Source: Oscillatoria sp. (GTDB lineage: Bacteria > Cyanobacteriota > Cyanobacteriia > Cyanobacteriales > Laspinemataceae). From it: 64,000 nucleotides of DNA. Made by a program: the position numbers and the translations under genes. Location of the stretch: contig JAABSJ010000001.1 of assembly GCA_011390515.1 (NCBI GenBank), positions 48,320 through 112,319 of the forward strand. Reading direction: 5' to 3'. Under the pieces are notes generated by a model, which saw only the letters and a program-made list of their open reading frames with translations, had not been told where the DNA came from and made no database searches. Shown one piece after another: positions 1-10,000 of the stretch (the first letter of the stretch is position 1; each line of letters starts with the position of its first letter).

Positions 1-1
1 G

Positions 2-754
2 AGTCCCATTGCCGCCATCCGAGGAGTCAGTGCATCCCTGGGATTAACCTTACTCCTGGGTGCGAGTGGTGCAGTCTTAGCCCAGGAGTTGCCGCCTCGG
101 AATAACGTGCGAGTTCCCCCCAATTCGCCCACAGAAACAGGGGATGCCAATCCGGGGGATACCCCCACAGCCAGTAATGCACGGTTTACCTGTCAAGTCG
201 TGGATGGACAGTACACCGTGATGTATGCCCCGCAAAGTCAACCGGGACAGGTGTATGAGTGGGCCAAACCCAGTACCTTGGGCGGGGGGTGGACCGAAGA
301 CCGACGCTGTAACGAAATTGCCCGTCGCTTAGAGTTTTACCGGGAAGACGGGATGCAAGAACTGGCGATCGGCTCAGAAAATGGGTATGACACCATCTGC
401 GTCACCACCGAGAAAAATCCCACCTGTCAGATTGTCCTGACGGTCCCCCCGGGAGAGAACCCCCAACTGATTCGCGATCGCGTCTTTGAAAACTTAACCG
501 TTGCCGATAGCGGTCGTCAAACCGAAGCCGTGAATGCCCTAGTGGATAACGGCCAAGGGGGGAACCTCTTGCAGACCCTAGAGGGGGTTTTCGGGATGCC
601 CATTCCCGGCAGCAGCCCCCAAACGCAAGTCCGACCCGGAAGTATCGATTTACGGCCTTTCCTAGACCCAGTAGATGGGGGGACAGGTGTACAACTGAGA
701 GAAAACAGCAGCAACGGATCCAGCCATCAGCTCAATCCTGAGAATTTTCGTTAA
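2..754 (+). CDS. COP23-domain (circadian oscillating protein-like) secreted protein, 5'-truncated by window edge
   Basis: The ORF stays open to the left edge. The translation before the listed start (GVSASLGLTLLLGASGAVLAQ) looks like a signal peptide. The body (FTCQVVDGQYTVMYAP...CNEIARRLE...ICVTTEKNPTCQIVLTVPPGENP) matches the COP23 style. Confidence 0.75.
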   Translation, partial: SPIAAIRGVSASLGLTLLLGASGAVLAQELPPRNNVRVPPNSPTETGDANPGDTPTASNARFTCQVVDGQYTVMYAPQSQPGQVYEWAKPSTLGGGWTEDRRCNEIARRLEFYREDGMQELAIGSENGYDTICVTTEKNPTCQIVLTVPPGENPQLIRDRVFENLTVADSGRQTEAVNALVDNGQGGNLLQTLEGVFGMPIPGSSPQTQVRPGSIDLRPFLDPVDGGTGVQLRENSSNGSSHQLNPENFR

Positions 755-961
755 AGCTGGGGGACGGGGTAAGGGCTGACAACGGTAGATTTTTTACGGT
801 AAACGGCACCTGATGGTCCCCTCCCCTTGGCAAGGGGAGGGTTAGGGTGGGGTTCTTCTCCATTGAGAGGATGTAGAGAAACCCGGTTTCTAACCGATAC
901 TTTACCGACATCCTAGAAACCCGAGTTTCTTGTCCCCAGGATTTAATGCTGAACCGAAGTC

Positions 962-2695
962 CTAGTAACCTGGGGATTGCCAATAGCCCTCTTGCGGTGG
1001 AACCGTTGGCTCTGTATAGGGTTCTGTATAGGGTTCGGCGTAGGGTTCGGCGTAGGGGGCAGCGTAGGGGTCGGCGTAGGGGTCGGCGTAGGGGTCGGCG
1101 TAGGGGTCCGGCGGGGTCCAATCTCTATACTCATCGGTGACAGGAGGTTCGCCAGGGTACTCATCCGCAGCGGGTGGTTCACTAGAGTCATCGGAATAAG
1201 AGGAATCCCGTGGTGAAGAATCCTGAACCGAGGGGTCGGCATTCCGGAGATTTTGTTTCGCCAGCCAATCCCGGCCAATCTGAATCGTGATATCCGATCG
1301 CAAACTGCCGGTACTTTCCACCCGCACCTCGCCAAGGCCCAGAGCATCACGAATCGCCTGGGCACTTTCCATGTCACCATTTTGGGCAACAATGCGCGTC
1401 ACCGCTAACGGTTGGTTCCAGGGACTGGAAACAAAAACATTCCAATACCCTTGATCCGAGAGGCTATTTCGCAACAGATCCACTGCATCCCAGTCATCCG
1501 TACTATCTTGAATCGCCACCCGGACATAAGCCGGATCCACCGACTTATAATGCCTGCCATGAAGGTCGAAATCCAAATGTTCGGCGATCATCGCATCCAG
1601 GCGTTCATAGTTGGGTAACCAGTAACTGGCTTCATATTCCTCGGGAGCGCTGAAATCTCCTGGCACCATTAACATTTGCACATTAGAAGATTCTGTTTGG
1701 GCCGCAAAACCCGCTAGAGCAGCGATTTCTTCAATCGTTAAGTTCGTATCAATGAATTCTTGAACCACCGAGAGAATTTTCGGTAATCGGGTGATGGTAT
1801 TGATATTCAGGGTTTGATCCATCAGCGATCGCATCATCATTTGCTGACGCTGGATCCGACCGATATCCCCTAACTGATCGTAGCGAAACCGCAGAAATTG
1901 TAGCGCCTCTTTCCCCGCGAGATACTGCTCTCCCTGCTTGAGGTTGATGTACAGACGTTGGCTATCATCCTGGTATTTCATATCTACCGGGACATACATT
2001 TTGACCCCGCCGAGGGCATCCACTAATTTTTCGACCCCTTGAACATTGATGCGAATATAGCGGTCAATGCGAACACCACCGAGGAGTTCATTCACCGCCT
2101 TAGCGCTCAGAGCAGGGCCGCCAAAATAGTTAGCATCATTAATTTTGCGGACGCCATAGCCTTCCACTAAGGTGCGGGTATCTCTCGGGATAGAAAGAAC
2201 CGTCAACTTGTTAGCTTGGGGGTCAAAGCGGACTAATAGCATGACATCAGAGAGACCATCCAGGGAATTAACCGGGGCATGGTATCCTAATTCGGGAACA
2301 TTCTCCTCTTTGAGGTCAGAAGTTAAAACGCTAGTACCCAGGATTAAAATGTTAACTGAGCGGGTGAGCTCAGGCAATTTAAGATTGGTCCGCGCCAGAT
2401 CGCTGTTAGAAAATATGGCTGCATCTTCAGCACTGAGTCGGCTTTGCATTAAGGGGGTGCTGGACAAAGATACGGCGAGCAAGGCTCCTGCGGTTGCCGA
2501 GAGCATTGCCACACCACTTAAGCCAAAACAAAGCCAAAGCCAACGTCCCCGATTTTCTTTATTGAGCTTGTTACTCCGGGGTTTAGCGGTTGGTTCCGCC
2601 ATCGGGCGTTGCTTGGATACGTTCTGATTTGGCACGGGCTTCCTCACACACTCAACAATATATCGATCAAATCGGACGAGCATCCTCACGCTCAA
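962..2695 (-). CDS. LytR-CpsA-Psr (LCP) family protein with C-terminal DPYA repeat tail
   Basis: N-terminal TM segment; LCP core SDVMLLVRFDPQANKLTVLSIPRDTRTLVEGYG...KINDANYFGGP...RFRYDQLGDIGRIQRQQ; LytR_C-like C-terminal part; low-complexity PYADPYADPYA tail. Confidence 0.9.
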   Translation of the reverse strand: MSVRMLVRFDRYIVECVRKPVPNQNVSKQRPMAEPTAKPRSNKLNKENRGRWLWLCFGLSGVAMLSATAGALLAVSLSSTPLMQSRLSAEDAAIFSNSDLARTNLKLPELTRSVNILILGTSVLTSDLKEENVPELGYHAPVNSLDGLSDVMLLVRFDPQANKLTVLSIPRDTRTLVEGYGVRKINDANYFGGPALSAKAVNELLGGVRIDRYIRINVQGVEKLVDALGGVKMYVPVDMKYQDDSQRLYINLKQGEQYLAGKEALQFLRFRYDQLGDIGRIQRQQMMMRSLMDQTLNINTITRLPKILSVVQEFIDTNLTIEEIAALAGFAAQTESSNVQMLMVPGDFSAPEEYEASYWLPNYERLDAMIAEHLDFDLHGRHYKSVDPAYVRVAIQDSTDDWDAVDLLRNSLSDQGYWNVFVSSPWNQPLAVTRIVAQNGDMESAQAIRDALGLGEVRVESTGSLRSDITIQIGRDWLAKQNLRNADPSVQDSSPRDSSYSDDSSEPPAADEYPGEPPVTDEYRDWTPPDPYADPYADPYADPYAAPYAEPYAEPYTEPYTEPTVPPQEGYWQSPGY

Positions 2696-2878
2696 GTAGA
2701 CAAACGGCTGTGCAGGTGTTTAACACCCCATACCGTTGATGGGTTGATTGGCTATTTCCTGTTCCCTGGGATTGGGGGATCAGTCACCATCTACGCAGTC
2801 ATTCGCCGTTGTCGGATCCTCAACCTCAAGTTAGCTTGAGGCATGGCGATCGCCCGAAACGATCCTCCCATGACAGGT

Positions 2879-3427
2879 CTAGGATAAATGCTTGCCAACA
2901 ATCTCCTCAGCAACCTGTGATACTCCCGGTAATCGCAGTGGCCGACGTTGCCATAGACGAACCATCAGCCAAATATTTACCACAAAATAGCCCGAGGTTA
3001 ACAGACTACTCATTAATAACAAGGGAATGGTTAGTAATTCCGAACTTCTTGCGCCGGTTTCCAAGAAAATATATCCGAGTAGCCAACCGAAGGCTAGGGT
3101 AACAGCTAGGCGAGAGGCAGCTTTTTGTTTGCGGCTACCTTGGTGGCGATATAAGGTCCACAAGGCGGGGAAAAAGCCGAGGATGGGGAGGAAGTAGAAA
3201 AAGAGTCCTAAATGGGCGAGGTCTTTGTTTTCTAGGTCTTCCCGAGTCAGGGTTGGGGGGGGACTGTTCGAGTCCTGTTCAGTCCAACCGGATGCAGCAA
3301 AACGAGAGCGAACGCGGCGATCGCTCTCGTCTAGGATTTTAGAAGACTGGCGCTTGGGGCCAGGATTGGAATTAGGCGGAAACTGGGTCATAGCCATCAG
3401 AGTTTTAGCCATCAGCTTAATAGGCAT
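2879..3427 (-). CDS. Conserved hypothetical membrane protein
   Basis: Three or four hydrophobic segments (LGLFFYFLPILGFFPALWTLY...). The start codon overlaps the stop of the upstream S8 peptidase gene (TGATG). Confidence 0.6.
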   Translation of the reverse strand: MPIKLMAKTLMAMTQFPPNSNPGPKRQSSKILDESDRRVRSRFAASGWTEQDSNSPPPTLTREDLENKDLAHLGLFFYFLPILGFFPALWTLYRHQGSRKQKAASRLAVTLAFGWLLGYIFLETGARSSELLTIPLLLMSSLLTSGYFVVNIWLMVRLWQRRPLRLPGVSQVAEEIVGKHLS

Positions 3428-5115
3428 CAGTTTAAGCGGTTTTCAGGAGTTGGGGTCGTCCACCAAGCCAAACTGTAAGGTTGGGTGGATTCATTCACTT
3501 GATCGCGAAAGTACACCCGGATTTTATAACGGCCCGTTTGTTTAATCGGGTGATAAATATGTTCCGTACTGTCTACCTTGCTAACCGAGGACCAGACACT
3601 CTTGCGAATATCGGTTTCATCCGCAGGCATCAGATAGAGCTCCAGGTTATTTAACCCGCGATCTCGAAACTCTTCTCCAATATCATATTTGCCATTATTA
3701 TTCCCATCAACCAGATCGACCCAACGATTCCAGGTTAAAGAAATAGACAAGAACCGGCCCGCCTCTAAGGGTTCTTCTAGGACATATTCCTGGTAACTAT
3801 TCGCCTCAACCTCGCGATAATCCCAACCGATTCCCGGGACGGCATTTCCTGGACCCCACTGACCGGCACTAAACTGTTGGTAGGCCCGGTAAGCATTCAG
3901 ATGCCCCGTTCCCAGGTCTCCATCCAGGGGAATTTCCTGACTGCTATAAGCGTCGGAATCTAACCAGGTGCGGTTCTCGTTGGCAAAAACCGTGCGACTC
4001 ATTTTCAAATGCTGACCATTGCCGGGGTCTTCGATTTTTTCCGCCGAGTTCATTAACACCGCTTTCATCACCTCGTGGCGGCGAGCATCGAGGGTCCATT
4101 GGGGATTGTTGGCTTGTTGATGAAGTTGGCGATCGCCATACTCTTGTAACAGGGCGACGGTTGCCGTCACATGAGGGGCCGCAAAACTGGTGCCACTGGT
4201 CCGAGTGACTTGACCATCTAAGCTCAATAAATTCAAGTTACTACCGGGAGCCACCAAATTGATAGCGCGACGGTTATCCACATTGCCTTCTAACCCAATC
4301 AACCGACTGGTAATCCCACTAAAAGCACTGCCAATATTCGCCAGGTCTACCTTGGCAAACTTGCCCTCATAGAGCGTGCTAAAGGCGATATTCATCCCGT
4401 TATAATTATCCGTGGGAATGGGAATGCCCCCTCGCCCTTGATTTCCCGCCACCACATGAAGCACATTATGGACCCGGGCTGACCAATCCAAACATTGAGT
4501 CAGCAGGGCGTTACCATCTAAGACCGCATTGGGACGCGGATCCTGGGCCAGGGATTCTCCGAAACTGTAGTTAATCGCCCTCACATCTCCGCTATTTTGT
4601 TCAGCCAGATTTTGAGCCGCTAAACATTCTTCCGGTTGTCCACTGCGCCGCAATAAGCCAATCCCAGCCGCATAGAGGATGGCATTTGGGGCAACCCCAG
4701 TAAATGCCTTATCAGAACTAATCATCACCGAGGCCACTTGCTCGGCGTGTTGTTCAGCCGGTTTCATCTGGGGATCATCGGTGGGACTCGTTTGACGCGG
4801 TGCATCCTGCATGAAAACCTGCTGGACGGGGATTTCCCGATGCAGGTTCGCTTGTTTGTCGAGGCCAAATTTTCGAGGGCGGCCAATGTCCACTTGACCG
4901 ATCGCAATTTTTCTCCCGGTTAAGTTATAGGGCGCATCATGCAGCCGACGAGCATCAATGCCGATTTCACTAATGGAAGTAGGAAGGGCGACGGCTGGAA
5001 TTCCAATAAAAGCCATACTGACGCCGCCGACGAGTCCGCTTAACCCCGTTCTAAGTTTTAAGCGCTTCACGGTTCGGGCTCCACACACCAACCAATTATT
5101 AGGGAGTGTCTTCAT
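3427..5115 (-). CDS. S8 family serine peptidase (subtilase)
   Basis: Catalytic motifs: IAIGQVDIG (Asp), HAEQVASVMIS (His), GTSFAAPHVTATVALL (Ser); N-terminal signal-like segment. Confidence 0.9.
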   Translation of the reverse strand: MKTLPNNWLVCGARTVKRLKLRTGLSGLVGGVSMAFIGIPAVALPTSISEIGIDARRLHDAPYNLTGRKIAIGQVDIGRPRKFGLDKQANLHREIPVQQVFMQDAPRQTSPTDDPQMKPAEQHAEQVASVMISSDKAFTGVAPNAILYAAGIGLLRRSGQPEECLAAQNLAEQNSGDVRAINYSFGESLAQDPRPNAVLDGNALLTQCLDWSARVHNVLHVVAGNQGRGGIPIPTDNYNGMNIAFSTLYEGKFAKVDLANIGSAFSGITSRLIGLEGNVDNRRAINLVAPGSNLNLLSLDGQVTRTSGTSFAAPHVTATVALLQEYGDRQLHQQANNPQWTLDARRHEVMKAVLMNSAEKIEDPGNGQHLKMSRTVFANENRTWLDSDAYSSQEIPLDGDLGTGHLNAYRAYQQFSAGQWGPGNAVPGIGWDYREVEANSYQEYVLEEPLEAGRFLSISLTWNRWVDLVDGNNNGKYDIGEEFRDRGLNNLELYLMPADETDIRKSVWSSVSKVDSTEHIYHPIKQTGRYKIRVYFRDQVNESTQPYSLAWWTTPTPENRLN

Positions 5116-5148
5116 ATTTTGTTAAACTGAATACGACTTGACGGACGG

Positions 5149-5883
5149 ATGAAATATTTGTTAGCCATGACCCAAACGCAATCAAACAAACCTATTGTCG
5201 TTGCTCCCTCTATCCTATCAGCAGATTTTAGTCGTCTGGGAGAGGAAGTACAGGCCATCGATCGCGCCGGGGCAGATTGGATCCATGTTGATGTCATGGA
5301 TGGTCGGTTTGTCCCTAATATTACGATTGGCCCTCTCGTGGTCAAAGCCCTTCGTCCTGTGACATCCAAACCCTTGGATGTACATTTGATGATTGTTGAA
5401 CCGGAACGGTATGTCGAGGATTTTGCCAAAGCCGGGGCCGATATTATTTCGGTTCATGCTGAACACAATGCCTCCCCTCACCTCCACCGGACCCTCGGTC
5501 AGATTAAAGAACTCGGCAAACAAGCCGGTGTGGTCCTCAATCCTTCCACGCCGTTGGAGTTGATCGAATACGTTCTGGATCTGTGCGATTTGGTGTTGAT
5601 CATGAGCGTTAACCCCGGTTTCGGCGGTCAAAGTTTTATCCCCGGTGTGGTCCCCAAAATCCGGAAGCTGCGCCAGATGTGCGATGAGCGCGGTTTAGAC
5701 CCCTGGATTGAAGTCGATGGCGGGCTCAAAGGAAACAATTCCTGGCAAGTCATCGAAGCCGGTGCGAATGCGATTGTTGCCGGTTCTGCTGTTTTTGGTG
5801 CTCCTGACTATAAGGAGGCGATCGAGGGGATTCGCCATAGCCAGCGTCCGGCATTGGAAGCGCAACCGTTGGCATCGGTGTAG
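5149..5883 (+). CDS. rpe: Ribulose-phosphate 3-epimerase (true start probably 5167, MTQTQSNK)
   Basis: [56 protein letters not shown] motifs. Confidence 0.97.
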   Translation: MKYLLAMTQTQSNKPIVVAPSILSADFSRLGEEVQAIDRAGADWIHVDVMDGRFVPNITIGPLVVKALRPVTSKPLDVHLMIVEPERYVEDFAKAGADIISVHAEHNASPHLHRTLGQIKELGKQAGVVLNPSTPLELIEYVLDLCDLVLIMSVNPGFGGQSFIPGVVPKIRKLRQMCDERGLDPWIEVDGGLKGNNSWQVIEAGANAIVAGSAVFGAPDYKEAIEGIRHSQRPALEAQPLASV

Positions 5884-5920
5884 TGATCGCAGCAGATTGC
5901 TTCTAATTCGGACATAAGCG

Positions 5921-5960
5921 GGAAGCGAAACGACTCAATCGAATCGCTTCCTTTATTTTT
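5921..5960 (+). terminator. Putative rho-independent terminator after rpe
   Basis: Inverted repeat GGAAGCGA ... TCGCTTCC followed by TTTATTTTT. Confidence 0.65.
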
Positions 5961-7034
5961 AAGTAATTTTTTAAGTAATTTTTTGACAGAAATACACGGG
6001 GATAGTTCTTGAGTGCTGAGTCCTTTGACTCCCCCGATGACTTACCTATTACCTAAATAGGGATTCCCCGAAAAAATTTTCCAATTTTGACGGGAGGGAC
6101 AGGAGAATGCTTTGTCCCTCTCGGGATGAAGCAGTTGATGTTAGGATTGGCACTGGCTATTTCCCCGGGTAATTTATGAATTGTCTCTGGCGATCGCATG
6201 ACATCTGAACCCGGATGTAAGTCCTGTCATCCTTAAAAAGGAGTGGGGATATAGAATAGCAGTAAAGGAGTTTTAACCGGGGCAATCTGTTGGATAATTC
6301 CCCCTATTCCCGCCTAGAAATTGAGCGGGGCTGAGTCAATGATTCCCTGAGCTTACATTCAGCTTACATGAGGATTAATCCCTCCGGGGAGCGCCACCGG
6401 CTGACTCTAAATCTATCTTCTGAAGTATGAAAGTGAGTCTCTATCAATTGGAGAATTCTGGGAGACTCTCTTTTGCAAAAATGGAGGCATGATTCCCTTG
6501 GCTTCCCCTGAAGAATAAACCTCGGGCTTTCATTCGATGACTGCTCCCCCCAATCCCCGGCTCCCAGGGGGCTTAAGACAATCGTGCAAGAAGTCTAATG
6601 ATTTAAACGGGCCGATAGGAGTGAACGACCTCAGTGAGCCTCGATCAGTGGACCTGGAGGTGAGTGGCAGGGAAATTTGCCAAAAAAAAATGATCAGATT
6701 AGAATCAATTTCAGAAGGTGGAAATTTAGAGTAAAAAACCAAGGGAAAAACCCGGGATACATTACAGAGAAAACAAGAGAAATGGCGGAATTATTCCGCC
6801 ATTGAATAGGAACCCCTATAATGGGAATCTGTCAGTTCCTATAAAGCGTGAAAAACACGACTCTAGTGTTCTGGACCACCGAGGGGTAAAACACTCTAGG
6901 GACAGGAATACCTTCAAATCCCATGGGGAGGCGAGAGCGCTCCCCACGCTAAACTAAAAGACGTTGCTGCAAATATGGACGCGCAGGTAAGGCTCATGCT
7001 CAGAGCGCGGGCTAGCTAACTCAGAGGGCGGAAT

Positions 7035-10000
7035 ATGTTCTGGAAATTCAAGCGCTCCCTTATGCTGAATTATGGTGTTGCCCCGGGCTCGGTGGCGATC
7101 GCACTGTTGCTGACTCAACTGCTATTCCCACTGATTGAACTGACTCCCACGGTTTTGTTTGTTGCAGCGGTGGCAGTCACTGCACGCTATGGCGGAATCG
7201 GGCCCGGGTTATTTGCAACGGTACTCTCGGCAGCGACGCTGGACCATTTTTCTAAAAACGCCCCCTTTACCTGGAGCATGGGATGGGGGGATCTGCTCTG
7301 GGTCGGGGTATTGAGTTTGATCACGGTCCTGATTAGTTCCCTCAAGGAGTCTAAACAGCAAGCTGTACAGGAATTACAAAAAAAACAACTGTTTTTGCAG
7401 GTGATGACGGATTCATTACCTGTGGCCATTTCTTATGTGGATGCCTTAGAACTTTATTGTTTTAACAATCAACGCTACAAAGAGTGGTTTGGACATTCGC
7501 GGGATTCCCTGGGAGGGAAGCACCTCAAGGAGATTCTGGGAGAGTCTGCCTATCAAGTGATTCGGCCTTATGTCAAAGTGGCATTATCCGGACAGTCAGT
7601 TACCTACGAAACCAATATTCCCTATCAAGAGGGAGGGTCCCGTTATATTCGCGCTACCTACGTTCCTGACTGGGGTCCCCCTCCCCAGGTCAAAGGATTT
7701 ATTGCCTTTATCGAAGATATTACCCAGCAACGGAAGGCGGAAGAGGGCCTGCGTGAGTCCCAACAGCGGAGTAAATTAGCCTTAGATGCGGCTCAAATGG
7801 GGACTTGGGAATGGAACCTCAAAACGGGCAAAGTGAAGCGATCGGCGATGGTGGCGCGGATTTTTGGCAGCGACCAGGGCAGCTTTGATGGCACTTATGA
7901 AGCCTTTGTGCAAGGGATTTATCCCGAGGACCGCCCCAGTTTTGAGCAGGCGGTTCAACAGGCGATCGCCAATCGTGCCGATTATGAAATCGAATTTCGG
8001 GTCCCCAGAGGCAATCTGGGAATCCGTTGGGTGTTATGTAAGGGTCAAGTCTTGCCGGATCAGCAGGGGAATCCCCTACGAGCCCTCGGGGTCTGCATGG
8101 ATGTGACGGAAAGTCGGTATGCCTCAGAAGCAATCCGGGTGAGTGAAGAACGATTTCGGCATATCTATGAGTCGAACTTGATTGGATTAGTGTTTGGCGA
8201 TCGCAATGGCAATATTAGCGAAGCTAACAATGCATTTTTAAATATTGTGGGCTACACCCCGGAAGATTTGCGATCGCGTCGGGTGATTTGGCAGAATCTC
8301 AACCCCTTTGATCTTAGCGACGATGAGGACATGACCGTTGGTCTGGTGCAAGGAGTGGCGACCCCCACGGAAACCGAATTAATTCGCAAAGATGGTCGTC
8401 GCGTCCCAGTATTGATGGGCCAAGTGCCGCTCCAAGACTACACCAATATGGGGATCAGCTTTGTTCTGGACCTGAGCGAACGCAAACAAGTTCAAGCTGC
8501 CTTGAGCGAAAGTGAAGAACGACTCCGCCTCGCCTTGGAAGCGGCCCATACGGGAATGTGGGATTGGGATATCGCTACGGGCAGAATTGCCCAGTCTGAG
8601 ATTGTCGAGCGCTTATTGGGGTTGGAAGTTGGGAGTTTTGGCGGGACCTACAATAGCTTAATCAAAATCGTTCATCCCGATGATCGGGCGCGATTCAATG
8701 CTCATGCGATCGCCACGATGGAACGCGGTCAAGATTTTAATGTGGAATTCCGGGTGGTCAAACCCGATCGCACGGTTGCCTGGGTCGCCAGTATTGGCAA
8801 ACGACTCCCGGATAAAGCCAAAAATGGCGATCGCTTGATCGGGGTCTGCATGGACATCACCGAACGCAAGCAAATCGAACAGGAACTCTACCGTCGTGAA
8901 CAGGAATTCAAGGCCTTAGCCGAAAATGCCCCGGATATCATCGCCCGGATGGATTCCGAAGGTCGCTATCAGTATGTCAATCAGGCGATCGAACAGGTGA
9001 CAGGCATTTCCCAGAAAGCCTTTATCGGCAAAGCCTTGGGTGAGTTAGGATTCCCCCAGGAAATCGATGCCTTGTGGAAACAAAGCGTCAGCGAGGTCCT
9101 CACCACGGCCCGAGAGGGGATTGTCGAAGGCTATTTACCCACTCCGAAGGGAACCCGATACTATCAATCTCGTTTGGTTCCCGAACAGACTCTCGATGGC
9201 TCCCTGGACCATGCGATATGCATCAGTCGTGACATTACGGACCTCAAACAAACTCAAGAAGCCTTACGGGAAACCAATCAAACCCTCACCGCCCTGATTC
9301 AAGCTTGCCCCTTGGCCGTGATGGTCTTGGATGCCACAGGTAAGGTAAAAATGTGGAACCGCAGCGCAGAGCGGATTTTGGGCTGGAGTGAAGCCGAAGC
9401 GATCGGGCGTCAATTCCCCGGTATCCCCTCAGAAAAAACATCAGAGTTACAAGAGAATATTTCCGCTACCCTCGCGGGAAATCCCTTAATGGGCCTGGAA
9501 ACTCGTCGTCTGACGAAAGCCGGAATACAAATTGATGTCGCCATCTGGACGGCCCCCTTGCGGGATGCCAAGGGAAATGTCAGCTACCTGTCGATCTTGG
9601 CCGATATCAGCGATCGCAAGCAAGCCGAAGAAGCCCTGCGCGACAGTGAGGACCGCTTCCGCACCTTGGTCAACTCGATGGATGACATTGTATTTACCCT
9701 GGATCGTCAGGGTCGGCATACGGCGATTTTTGGCCGGTGGTTCGAGCGCACCCAGATCCTGCCGGAACACTTTCTCGGCAAAACCGCTGGGGAACTGTTG
9801 GGTCCGGAAGCGGCAGAGATTCATAACCAGGCCAATCAAAAAGCCCTAGCTGGAGAGAGCGTCATCTATGAATGGAGTTTCCAGACGGATGCTGGAACTC
9901 AATACTGTCAAACCTCCCTCTCTCCCTTGCGCGATCGCCAGGGTCGAGTCACGGGAATTGTCGGGGTGGGACGGGATATCACGCCCAGGCAGCAAGCGGA

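Noticed and set aside
943-1392. Antisense ORF with TPTPTPTP repeats
   Set aside because: It lies in another frame of the LCP gene's 12-bp repeat; the LCP frame has clear family motifs.
6530-6742. Overlapping ~65-70 aa ORFs on both strands
   Set aside because: No recognisable motif and mirrored ORFs on both strands; coding not supported.
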